A DNA stretch of 64,000 nucleotides from Hydractinia symbiolongicarpus (taxonomy: Eukaryota; Cnidaria; Hydrozoa; Anthoathecata; Hydractiniidae). Below, piece after piece: positions 47,840 through 59,809 of this stretch (the first letter of the stretch is position 1; every line of letters starts with the position of its first letter). The notes under the pieces were generated by a model. That model made no database searches. It had not been told where the DNA came from and saw nothing but the letters and a program-made list of their open reading frames with translations. Where the stretch lies: assembly GCF_029227915.1 (NCBI RefSeq), contig NC_079888.1, positions 10,151,001-10,215,000 of the forward strand, read 5' to 3'. Made by a program: the position numbers and the translations under genes.

Positions 47840-48075
47840 TTAACTTTCTTATCTTGAACTTTCTCTGTCTCGAACAATCTCTATCTCGAACAAAAAACTT
47901 GTGCATAAATAAAAGTTTGAAATATTCAAAGGGACTAAACAAGGTTCGAAAAATCAGGGAATTCGAAAAACCAAATTTTGAAAAGTCCGGGGTAAAACTA
48001 AAAGCAAAACTAAGGGACCAAGGAAATAATTCGAAATTGAGAAATTTGAATAATTCATTGTTTGGAAAATCAGAC
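47840..48075. mobile_element. fossil pogo/Tigger-like terminal repeats
   Basis: CTTATCTTGAACTTTCTCTG, then TCTCGAACAATCTCTATCTC and GGGACTAAACAAGGTTCGA, resembles the terminal region of the Tigger at 59485-62373 (TTATCTCGAACTTTCTCTAT, GGGACCGAA). A decayed inverse form (GGGACCAAGG then ATTCGAAATTGAG) follows at 48017. This suggests a short, old, non-autonomous relative. Alignment is by eye only. Confidence 0.4.
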
Positions 48076-48109
48076 TTGAACAGTGCCTTCTTAACTTTCT
48101 TAACGTTGA

Positions 48110-48443
48110 AATAACTTTGCATGGAGCACAGTGAGAAAGTTGAAAACGATGTTACCATCTTTAAAGCCCTCAGTGAATAAAGTTCGAGAGGTGGCATAGT
48201 GTATAAAATTTCTTGTTCACGATGCACGTCGTCTTTTGTCGTCCTTTACTAAACCGCGTAAAAGAGCACAGACGTATTGAAACACCAGTGGGCAGTCACT
48301 TTCGCACTTGTGATTGTAATCTTACAATGGATAATGTTAAAATTCTTGATATGTCACTGAAATCTGTGTATCACTTAATGACTTTGGAAACGCTCTGGAT
48401 TAAAGACATTAAACCAGATTTGAATACAAAAGCCACACATTAA
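48110..48443 (+). pseudogene. Penelope-like GIY-YIG fragment, copy 2
   Basis: VRKLKTMLPSLKPSVNKV, then a Cys pair segment, RVKEHRRIETPVGSHF, LKSVYHLMTLETLWIKDIKP and LNTKATH. These match the order seen at 12550-13038, with at least one frameshift before RVKEH. The DEYRSR tail is lost. Too degenerate to be active. Confidence 0.65.
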
Positions 48444-48729
48444 CCATCAAAGTCTGATTGATTATATAGCTTAGTATACCTTAAGGACTTTATAATTATA
48501 GCTTAACTTTTTATGTTCAAGCAAACTTATAAGAACCTAGTGTAAATACTGTATGATACGTGTGTTTATATGTTTTTATTTCCTAACGGTTTTAACTGTT
48601 TTTATTGTTTTATTTTAGACCTGGAGATGAAATTTTGTTTCAAAATATATTGTCAAAATTTCACATTGTTGTTCTTATTCATTGATTAATCTAATTACTG
48701 CGATGTTTTTACCGTATGAATACTATTTA

Positions 48730-49220
48730 CACCTTTTATTACTGGCATGAAAACATATTCTGAAAAATATAATTGCTTAGTGATTGTTTTAGCTGGACGG
48801 AATAGGCTGTTTCCTGTGTTTTTATTTAAACCAAAGTTGCAATAAAGTTTTTTTGGAAAATGGTATTGCGCTTATACGGGTATGCAACATGGCTCACCTG
48901 TACTAAGCGCTCAGCCCAGTGTCACGAATAATTTTTAAACTTTTACTGGAACATTTCCCGATTGTGTTTGCTTTAACAGAAAAAAAAAATTATTTCAGCT
49001 AACATTGTGCGAAAGTTATTTTTGTAAAAAAAATATGTTACACCGCAATCACCATAATGTTGTGTGCGCTTCGTTTGATTTACGACATACTGCATACCTG
49101 TACTAAAGCGCTCCACCTGAATGTCTGGCACGGTTTATAGTTCTTATTAATCGCTCCACCGGACGCTCAACGACAGTTAACACAGTTGCTTGTGGCATAA
49201 CCCCGCAGACAACGTTCATC
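48730..49220. repeat. dispersed repeat, copy 2
   Basis: Same family and orientation as 5630-6145, with moderate divergence and small indels. Shared landmarks are GCATGAAAACATATTCTGAA, TTACGACATACTGCATACC and TTCTTATTAATCGCTCCACC. Confidence 0.6.
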
Positions 49221-49224
49221 TACT

Positions 49225-50225
49225 CTACGAAGCGATTGTTAACACGCCTAACGTTTTCTTGTTAATAATTCCAGTTCCTTTTAAACATTTTATTCCCTAA
49301 AATCTCTAAATTAAAACTAATAGCCATTTTGTGTATGTGTTCTATTTTTTTGTCTGTCAGGATGTGTGCCCATAACCGGAACTTTGTAAACATTCACACT
49401 TATCTATATAATCACATATTGTCTTTATTTATTTATTTTCCCAAAAATTTTTCTACGATTATTGTTTTTGCGCAACCTGAAATAACGACATAGCAATATG
49501 TAGAAGAAAAGTCACAAGAACCATGCGCCTAAAACAGTTAAATATATATTTAAGAAAATTATCGTGACCTATAAAAGCATTCGATATCAAAAAGTTATTA
49601 TAATTCTGTGGTTTAGATTAAAAACTTTAAACAAACAAGCACAATTGGTTAACAAACAGAACATGTTTTCAGCGAGCTTACTCAATGGTTTGGTTGAAAA
49701 AACAAACAACTTCAGAAACAAAAGAAATCCGAATTCGATATTGCAACAACATTAATATGTTTGGCGAACTTTCAGAATAAGAATGAAAGAAAAGAAAATT
49801 ATAAATAAACAAAATACACAAACAAACAAATAATAATGTTTATAATACAACGTGTACAATGATCTTGTCTGTGCCTATCCGAAGAAGTCGAAATCTTCCG
49901 AAAATGACCAAAAACAAGCTGAAAGGTGAAATACATAATTATATAAAAATTATAATTTTAGTCAGATTTTTTAATTTGTATTATATTGATGGCTAACAAA
50001 TAATTTTAAAAAGTCTTAGGATCAATTATCAAGCTAACTTAAATACGCGGTTCAATTTATTCACAAGAAAGCCCTTTTTGGTAAAACAGGCAATAAAAAC
50101 AAGGTTAGTTATAATTGCCGAAGAAGCAAATAGTTTTTACAAACAATACCGCGATCATAAACATATAGGTGGCACGAGACGTATAGTTAATTATTTTATA
50201 TTGTCACAAATTTTACTTAAAAAAA
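49225..50225. other. non-coding, no gene seen
   Basis: AT-rich sequence downstream of the vWFA gene. It presumably includes that gene's 3' UTR. No domain-bearing frame, RNA gene or repeat recognised. Confidence 0.45.
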
Positions 50226-50230
50226 TTTTT

Positions 50231-53200
50231 TTAGTGATCTATTTTCTTCAACGAAGTGCAAAAAAACGCTAAATTTGCGAAATGTGATTTTTGTCAAGAT
50301 AACATCGAAAATAAAGAAGGCGTTGATTATGTCGCAAGGATAAGGAATCTTGATAAGGAATGCAACTAAATACTTACTAAATTTGATAGCATTTTCAAGT
50401 AGACTGAATACGTAGCCAACATGTTCTGTTACCAAAATAAAACCTTTTCCTTTCGCCTTTTCCTTTGGTTTCGCAATGCCATTTAAAGTCGCTTCATTTT
50501 TAGCGGCGTTTTCACCAAGTCCGATAACAATGATGTCGATATTATTAGCTAACAGTCTTGACGCGACTGGAAATTTTTTTTCGTTCAGGTCAACTCCGAA
50601 TGTGACCAACACAACGCATTGTTTTCTGGAGTACTTTGAACCGTTTTGTTTCTCAAAATTTTGTTTTTCAATTTTTAGCAAACGCTTTGCGTATCTCAAT
50701 CCTTGACCAATTTTTCTGCTTTCAATTCTTTCCCTATGATAACAATAATAATAATAAAGGAATGGTGTGCCACAGATGTGCAAGTTAAGCGAACTGCCTC
50801 AGAGTTGCAGTTTAGCCGAATTAAACAGAGCTTGTTTATATTTGAGTTTTACTCATACAATATGAACTGTTTTGTCTATATGTGTCAGTATATATTTTCA
50901 GTCATTGTACAAATTTCTCAGCATTTAATATTTCTTTATAATAAAATAGTTAATGTTGTATTTAATACATCATAGCTACTAGCTAGAACACGGCATCGCA
51001 TGCCAGATATTGCCCTACATAAAAACTGGATTTGCACCCTTTTAGGTGGTCACAGCATTTTCTCTGAAATATGTTTTCTCAAACATCAGTAAAGTCTTTA
51101 ACATATGATATGAAAACAGACAAAATTTCATCCGTTAAACCGTAGTTGTCTTAAATTCAAGATTAAGTGTCCCTTTAAAGTACAATACTTTATGTACACA
51201 AAAGGATTTTTGCCTTCAAGTTGTTATGGGGTGCTTTTTGTCCGATATAATGGAATTGTTATTAGAATCTTTAGCTATACTTTTAGCTATACTATTAGCT
51301 ATATTTGATGAAATTAGGCAAAAATAACAAATCTTGTCCTAGGCTGAATATTGGGCAAGCTTCACCCGACACATTTTGATATCCAACAATGATTCTGGGA
51401 CTTACTAGCTAGGAAGTTACCTAGCTATGTGCAATGAAGCGTGCTACAAGTTACAAGTAATATAGTATGTTAGCCTAGGGAATTCAAATCATAAAACGTC
51501 ACCATTACAATATGGTAGCTAAAACAAGAAATTAAATACATAACTTGTATGCAGGTAAAAAATGTTTGGAAGATCCTACTAAACTAAATGTTTGGAAGAT
51601 CCTACTATTAGAAAGAGTTTGTGTTTTGTGTGTTCGTGATGTATGAAAAGCCAGTTTGTTAAGGTTTTTTGAACAATGAACGCTGATGATTGTAACGTAA
51701 TGGTTAAAGAGGGTCATTTACTTCTTAGAAGTTCTCGCACCATATTTATATTTCTAGAGGGTTTGACCTTTACATTTTAAACAAACGTTTTTGTAGTGTA
51801 GTATATACAATATGTAAATGGGATAAAATTAATCGGAACCTTTTGAATATTCTGAAAAAGTTCACTTACTGAACCGTGCCTGAAACATTTTCTAGACACT
51901 CCTCTTCAAAGCACTCATGAAATCCATATTCCAGCTTTGATGAATTTGCAAAGGTAACAAGAGCTAATTTATTTTTTTCATTACGCATGTTTTTCAGACA
52001 AGCAATTGATAAGTTACCCAACATTGCCAAGGGTTTTAAATACTCTGTCGTGTTGTAGCTGACGTCAACAAGAAAGACGATATCCGTGTTACTAGCTTGA
52101 CTGAGATAATTCCTCATCTCCAATAAACTTGCTGCTTGTTGGAGAGATTTTGGGTCTATTTCTTCTTCCTCATTTGCCTCTGTAGCTTTAGCTGATACTA
52201 TAAAAAGGGAAAATTAATCAAAGTTTTTTCAAATCCATTTAATTTAACAAGGAAGGAAAACTATTTGGTATAAGAGGGTGGGGAGGGCGCTTAAAGTGCA
52301 CTTTTGGGCCGCGGGTACTTTATACCACTTTTCCTCTATACTTACAATATCAGATAGGTTTAAAGTTGGCTTTGATGCCAGCTCCGACAGTGCGCTTGAA
52401 AGAGGAAAGAAAGTTACTAGTTAAAAACATTTTTCTTAAATTAACCAAACGATAGGGTCCGTAAAAGAAACAGAACTTTATTTTATCATAATGGTGTGCG
52501 GGACGCGGATATCGGAGGAATTATGTGTGAATTTTCAACCAATTTGAGATCAAGAAGGTTATAATGATGCTTTGCAGTGAAAATCATTGGACCAATCCAC
52601 TGATTATAGCCTTCTTTTGTAGTCCCCAGTGTTTTTTATGCTTCACATTACTAATAACTTTGTCTTTTATGGTTTTATATTGTGAAAAAAAAATTTTTCA
52701 TCACACATATTTCAATTTTAGGCCCACACGCATCGAGTATCTAATATTGATAGTCCATGATGATGTTTGCACTCTTGAAATAATGTTGCAATCGACATGT
52801 CAGTGAAAGTACCTAGTTACGTACACCAGAGCTGTCAAATCAATTGCAAAACAATTTAAAGTAGTTTGACATATGCCAAAATTTCTTATTCAGACATTAA
52901 GTCGACACAAGTAGATTTGTTATCAAGGAAATCTTATATACTACGAAGCGTCGCGTTTCACGGTAGTTTTTATTTAAAAGTAGTTTAATTCATGTTACAA
53001 ATACCTTTATTAATAAGGTGCATAGTATTTACTATGCATTTGTTAAGATGCGCACGCTTGACGCTATCGAGAGAAATTTAGGTTAGTTTGATTTTGTTAG
53101 TTTTAATCAGGGATAGATACTGGCAACTACACAACAATAACATGGCGTGGGTCTCTGTAGTAGGGACGAATGCCATGACAAAAGAAACAATCTATCATAT

Positions 53201-53996
53201 GAAAAATAGGTCAAAAATGATAGATTAGTTCCCTATGTATCTGGCATCCACAATCCTTCAAAAATCCTTCTGTAAGACAGCAATTTAAACTATTTTGACT
53301 TATTCAACTGGCTACATTCTTTTAAACGTTTGTACGGGAAAATGGCAGAAAAGGCCAGTGAAGACAGCAATGATATAAAAAAAAATTTAGAGGGGCTTAT
53401 TATCTTTTTAAAGCTAGTAAACATAGTTCTATATAAGAAATGGTTGCTACGCTGCGGTTGCTTCTATTTTTCATCTACTTATATTCGTATACATTACAAT
53501 CTATACTTTGTGCTACCGCCAGAACATAACAAAAAGTTATTTTAGAAGCATTTGATTTCAAAATAACAAAAATATCAGTAAGTCAGTGAATGTGCCAAAA
53601 TCTATAATGAAAATTTGCAAAAAAAACACCTGGTTGAATAATTTGGTAAAATTTTAAAATTTGGATCTAGAAATTGGTGCGTGATAAACTCTTTTACCCA
53701 AAAGCAGGTCGGTTTTGAGACTCCTATTGACAAGAAAATTTTTATATGATCTCAAACATGATCAAGAAAATTTGTATATGATCTCAAACATGATTACAAA
53801 GACAATATTGTTACTAAAACTTGAAAATATGGAAAAATAGACATCGCTCATCGTTTTATTTAGTACTCTTGCTGCAACATTTAAGACATAAGGCAAAATG
53901 TGAAAAAAGATAAAGCTGCTTACCATGAATTGAGGCAGCACCAACCAAGAGAAATAACACAGTCAATGGGATTCGTGTTTTGTTAGAAGACATCAT
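50231..53996 (-). CDS. secreted von Willebrand factor A-domain protein (4 exons, 264 aa)
   Basis: Exons (CDS): 53924-53996, 51870-52197, 50378-50733, 50231-50268. Donors GTAAGC, GTAAGT and GTAAGT, acceptors TAG. The sum is 795 nt, divisible by three, ending in TAA. Exon 1 encodes a signal peptide (MMSSNKTRIPLTVLFLLVGA). An acidic linker (EANEEEEID) precedes one vWFA domain from about residue 62: TDIVFLVDVSYNT gives a MIDAS of D69-x-S71-x-N73 (usual DxSxS, third position changed). Further core parts are NKLALVTFANSS, QCVVLVTFGVD, VASRLLANNIDIIVIGLGE and GFILVTEHVGYVFSLLENA. Such domains bind extracellular ligands, often collagen or matrix, with a metal ion. The tiny last exon is the least certain part. 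The duplicate ATG at the start is in frame. Confidence 0.75.
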
Positions 53997-54106
53997 TATT
54001 TTTCTCTTCGGATTTTTTCTTTTTAAGAATCGTCAAATTCGTTTTATTCTTCGATTTCTAAACGTTGTTCTCTTCACTTTAAACAATTGAATGCGTTTGC
54101 ATGCTT

Positions 54107-54114
54107 CTTATATA
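54107..54114 (-). promoter_or_regulatory. TATA box of the vWFA gene
   Basis: TATATAAG on the minus strand, about 111 nt upstream of the start codon at 53996, giving a short 5' UTR of about 80 nt. Same octamer as at collagen gene C. Confidence 0.45.
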
Positions 54115-54119
54115 AGCTT

Positions 54120-57100
54120 GTCTAGTTAGAACCAAATAATGACACTGAAACGTTTAAAGTTATTATAGTAAACAAAAAACGTGTTTTCTTTACGTCTAGT
54201 ATCGCGAGTGACCCAGTTAAACTATTTTCGTAATCTTTTCGCCTGCGTAATCCGGAAGAACTATTGTTATGTAATGGTGGGTGATACGCGATTAATAATT
54301 CCACTTCCTTTCTTTTAATAGCGGTCAAAGGGGCGATGCAACTTGTCATCAATTGTGCGCAGGAAAAAGGACAAGGGGGGAGCGAGAAAGAAAAATATTT
54401 TACCTGGCGGATTCGAGGCTAGTTATTACTAACTGTGGCAAGGATGCTTTTTTCTTGTTCTAAAACTGTAGGCGTATTTTTTTATTATTTAACAATTATG
54501 ATATAAAATTTAAAAGGATTCAGCGATTTTGCCCTTTGAAAGTTTTGTCCTTCCTTTTTGTAAAAGTAGTCTAATTTTTTCAAAGAAACTCTTGCATGTG
54601 TCAAATACTACAGTAGCTTGAAGGATATATTCATGTCTTTTTCTGTGTAGTATTCTGAACCACTGTATATTTTTAATATTAGCATTTAAAAACGACAGAG
54701 AAACTGCCAGGCGAAATGATTATTGCTTTTCCATTTGCATACTGTAACCAAATTTTTTAAAATGTTTTGTCGTTTAAGGTGCTTTAGAAAAAAAGGGGAA
54801 AATCATTAACCTAATTTTCGCATCTCTGGCTATAGCATATTTAGTTGTACATGTATATATCTAAACTGTCATATAAACATGTCAAATTATTTTGACGCAG
54901 TTGGTTAAGTATATTTTAATCTGATGTCAGAAAATTTCAAGATCTCATCACAAAGTGCCTTCCTTACGTAAACAAGCATCGTGGGCTGTTATTTCGCAAA
55001 AAAAAAGAATCTTTTTACATAGCAACTTAGGTGGCTTTTTCTCAGATTTTTTTTTACGTGCGCTCTAGGGCGTAATGCGCGCGTTGACACGTCTACAGAA
55101 GCTTCACTTTAAACAAGGTAAGCGGCACTTTCTCATAAACGAAGATGCTTTCTTGCGCTCTAAGAATATCCTAGATTTCATACAGCGCTGTGATTATAAG
55201 ACTGCCATTACCTAATTTGCCCATATGCGCCATGTAATTATTGCACATGCGTAATGTGTACATAACAAGGCCACCCTCTCAAAGTCGAAATTATGGCGAA
55301 ATGTGAACTCTTAAATTGGTGAATTTGGGAGATATAAATTTCATACTAGTTGAATTGGTGAGAACGTTTTTCTTTTAAATATACCTTTTATGAAATTGGC
55401 AATTGCCAATACCATAAGAGGTATATGTCACATCAGAGCACATGTAAACATTCCACATGGGTGACACAAAGAGAGAAAATAACGTTCTTGCCATTTATCG
55501 TCAAAAAGGCAAAAAAGCGACATTAACCGTATTTCAGGCCGGTTTAAAAAAGTCCCGTTCAATAAAAGATAAAGGAGACACGGTACTGCCGCAAAACTTG
55601 GCACAACTGTTCGTTAGCACATTAAAGGTCAATTGAGCCAAAAATAAAATAAGATGACGTCATTCTGTCCAAAATCACGAGAAAGGCTAAAATATGACTA
55701 CGCTTTTTCAAAAACACTTATAACTTGAAACAAATATTCCTTCAAGAACAACCGTTCAAAGATGGTACCGATTTTTCTGCGACAACCATTTACGTATCCT
55801 TAGGAGAATCGGATAATGCTATCATGTCAGCTGATATTTTATTTTATTCTTTGGTTTGTTTTTTGGTGTTTTTGTTTTCCATCATGAATAATATATTAAG
55901 ATATTAACAACTTCATATTTCCTAGTGATAAAAAAGAACGAAGATAAGTAATAAAAACAATACTTTTATAAGTTATTTCTCAAATAAACCATAACGTCTA
56001 AACAGTTTGAGTAGTTGGTTTGGTGTTGCAATGGTAAACTGCTATTCCTCGGTAAAAAATAACAACAACATCAAGAAAAACAAGAGCTTTTGTAAAAATA
56101 ACAGAAATGTTTTAGAAATTTTTTAAAGTACTCGTTCTTCTTTCCTAATTTAAATTGTTTGGAAATCTGTTTATATTTTTTTTGATCGACCAAATAATCA
56201 AGTTTGATTATAGCTACTTAAACCTTCGCAACAAACGTTTCTACAAGCAGAGAGTTGTGTAACCCTTGAGGAAAGATACTTTAAGCGGGTAGCGTCAATG
56301 GAAACGTTAAAACGGAAGCTTTTACTGTGCATAAGTATTTGAGTCAGCTAAGTAGCGAAATATTTTTAGATTATTGTTGTTATTATCACTATTTTTAGTA
56401 TTTTTTAAACATTTTAATCAGATAATAATGTAGACAAACAAAATAAACTTGAATCCATTGCATTATTATATTTGCCGAAAAAACCGTCGCTATAGTAAAC
56501 AAAATTAACAACATATGCGTCAAGCGGCTCAAATCTTCTTCAAAAAACAATACACCTAAACAATACTCTTTTCATTTCAATGCTGACATAATGGCTCACT
56601 CGTAGCTTGTCTACACTTTAAAAACTGCCAAAATTCCTCACGTAAATGACTAAGTTGAATCGTAAGTATTTTTCGTATTACGTCAATTCGGCAGCAGGTC
56701 TATCGCAAAAATCTCTCATGCCGCGCAACAACAAGTAGAAATTTGGATGAATTTTTTGCTTAACACATTGTTGAGAGCACAATAAATTTTCATATCTCTT
56801 GAAATTAAACATTACCGTTTTTCGTAGGATTTTCTGTGAAAGCAATATAGAAAGGTTTGCTAAAGTTGTGATGTACATACTTAAAACATCCAGATTTCGC
56901 AAATAACGAGTTTCACAATGATTTTCGCAGGAATTAGCTAATTATCATGAAATTAACCAAAAAATATTAATTAATGCAAAAATTAATTCCGTTAAAATAG
57001 TTGGATCAACTTTCTCCTGATTGCATTTGCTTGTGTTGCTTTAAAAAACACGCGCAAAATCCTAACCGGAGGATTTAATCTAGAAGTTAGAGAAACTATT

Positions 57101-57330
57101 GGTGTTAGTGTTAAGTCGTTGATTGTCTAAGAAATTTTACAATTAAAAAAAGAAGAGTTTTAGTAATTCATGATGGAGTTTTGTTGTTAAATTACCTGAA
57201 GCTTTAGACACCTCGTTTTGTTCAATTTTAACTAGTTCAAAGACTATTTAACCAGTTTATTGATTAAACAGAGAAAATGGGTAAACTACGCTTAACCATT
57301 TATTAACCCAACATAAACCAACGTAATCTA
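54120..57330. other. non-coding, no gene seen
   Basis: AT-rich intergenic DNA upstream of the vWFA gene. Open frames are at most 76 codons and show no domain. No tandem repeat or element end recognised. Confidence 0.45.
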
Positions 57331-57399
57331 TAAAAATGGTGGCGAGAATGAACGTGTGTGTTGTAATGCTAATACAAAATACTCGTGGTTTCCATCAAA

Positions 57400-58385
57400 C
57401 TTCAATTTGTGTGTGAGACTTTGATATTATGACTTTCTCAGATACTCACTTATGTAACTCGAGATACAATAACAGTCTTCCTGAGAAACTAAACTATACG
57501 TTTGTACAGAGAAATCGTAGCTGTTTTTATAAAAAAAAAAATGAAAATCGGAACGTTGACAAAACTTGGAAACAGACTTCATCGAAGATCATAAATTTTT
57601 GAGAAAAAACCAAAAGGTTTTCTCATAACGTTCTATTGTCCACCCACAAGTCAAATTAACTTTCAGAAACCTTCAATGAATCGTTCAATGATCGTTCAAT
57701 CGATTTCTTTAGATTCAATCCTCTTGAAGGATGCTAATGTCTACTATAGTAAGAAATCCGAAAACAACGAATTCATAATGTCGTAATCTGTTAAAGGCTG
57801 CTTTCAAACCACTCGTTACCGAGCAGAATCGCATAACAAAAGAAACGTCATTGATAATTGATATGAGTGCCACCGCGCGTTTCAATGTGATAAAAGAGAC
57901 TAACGTGTTTTCAACATCAATATCTGACCATGAAATGATCTGTTGTATTCACAAACTTAACTAAATGAAATTTTTAGCAAAAACCATTCGTGAACTTAGA
58001 GTATAACCCTATTGCAGTAAACAATGAACTTCGACAAAAAGATTGTTCTTGTGCTTCAATTCAAGTGGTGTTAACGAAGCTGTAAGTTAACTCAATACCA
58101 CCTTAAATAAGACATTTAATAAACATAAACCATTTATTGACAAGCGAGTTAAAGGAAGGCGTTGTGATTGACTTGACTAAGATACGAAAGCTGCACTAAA
58201 CAACCGTGACAAAGTACTACGTAAAGCAAGCCGTATGAAGGATGAAAATAACTGGAAAATATATAAGACACTCGGTAACCATTATAACAATCTGCTAAAG
58301 TATGCAAAAAGCAGATTCAACAAAAACATACTAGCTGTAAATCACAACAACCCTGAAGGCTTCTGGTAAGATTTTCTCTTCAGAA
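57400..58385 (+). pseudogene. LINE endonuclease and linker relic, plus strand
   Basis: Broken plus-strand frames read like the apurinic-type endonuclease and linker of a jockey/CR1-type LINE: FDIMTFSDTHLCNS, FLITFYCPPTSQINF, LKDANVYYSKKSENNEF, then ISDHEMICCIHKL (SDH motif). The linker continues with NNRDKVLRKASRTKDENNWK, AKSRFNKN and NNPEGFW. Many stops. It stops where the minus-strand LINE begins (58396). A matching reverse transcriptase relic resumes at 63130. Confidence 0.65.
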
Positions 58386-59809
58386 GTCTCAACGATTGAT
58401 TGATTGATTGATTGATTTAATTTATTTACCGTCGGTTATTATATACAATAGTTCTTTAAAAAAAATAATATTTTGCAAAAAACTAATCAAAACCGACCAA
58501 ATATTTTTATATATTTACAATTTAGATGAAAACTATAATAAATAAATAATGAATAAATAATAAATAAAAGATAAACATTCCCCCTCTCCCATTTTCGTAT
58601 TGATTACGCAAGTTATGGAATCAATTGCCGACACTCTGTGCATGAACAGTGAGAGCCATTCCATTTTTTAATCATTTGCTTAAATTTAACTAGATCTTCG
58701 CAACTCTTCGTATGAAAAGGAAGTTTATTCCAAACTTTTGGGGCTAAACATCGCAAACTGTTTAGACCAAAGGTGCTTGTTTTTACACTGATGGTTTTTA
58801 GGTGTTCATGTTTTGACTTCTTACTGGCCTATCAGTTTCCTCAAAAAGGAAATTATCTTTCATGAAATAAGGACTGATGTTTCTCCGAATTTTAAATATT
58901 TCTATGCATAAATATCTATGCCTTAGTAATTCCATATAATGTTTATTTGGGGGGCAATCAACTGGTCTTGGGTCATCATGAATAAAACTTAAAGCCCTGT
59001 TGTGGAGTTTTTCAATTTTCAAAAGAGATTTCGAAGAAGAGAAATGCCAAACTAAGGGACAATAATTAAAATTTGCATACACGAAGCTTTGTGCTAAAAT
59101 AGATCTTGTTTGCAAAGATAGTACATTTTTAAATCTAAATAATGTATTCAGCTGGGCTGAGGCTTTTCGACAAAGATTACTAATGTGCAAGTTGAAATTT
59201 AATTTATCATCAATTGTTACTCCTAAAAGTTTTACGGACCTTTCTGATTGTATGACTCTATCGCCAATGTTTATATCAAGCTTCGAGTTATCAATTTTGG
59301 CTCTTGATAGAAGGATCGAATGAAATTTGTTTTGATTTGCTATCATTTTGTTATTATTTAACCAAGAAAGGGCAATTTCGGATTCCCTTTCTAAAGTCTT
59401 AATGAGATTTTTAATAGTGTTTGAATAAGCTGATATCGTATTGTCGTCTGCGTAATTATGTAGGTCACTATTTACAATAAAATACAGTCGACGTTCGTTA
59501 TCTCGAACTCCCAAGGGACCGAAAGAAAAGTTCGAGATAGCGAGCGTTCGAGATAGCGGAGGTTCGACATAACGAGCGTATTTCATGAAAAGTTCGAGAT
59601 AACGAGTTTTTCGAAATTTTTTGAAATTTTTAGAAAAGGGCAAGGGTCAGTAGTTCGGTCATAAGTATCTGTGGGCAAGCTTTTAAAATTAAAATTCACC
59701 TGAATTAAGGGAACTTGAAGGAACTGTTTGGTCAAGAAAGGGAAATGGATAATAAAGAAAACAGCATTTTGCGTACATGTATACTTATTGTTGATTACAA
59801 TTACATACA

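Noticed and set aside
47835-48227. 130-codon minus-strand Phe-rich frame
   Set aside because: Runs across the pogo-like fossil and the Penelope remnant in the wrong orientation; composition is that of T-rich DNA.
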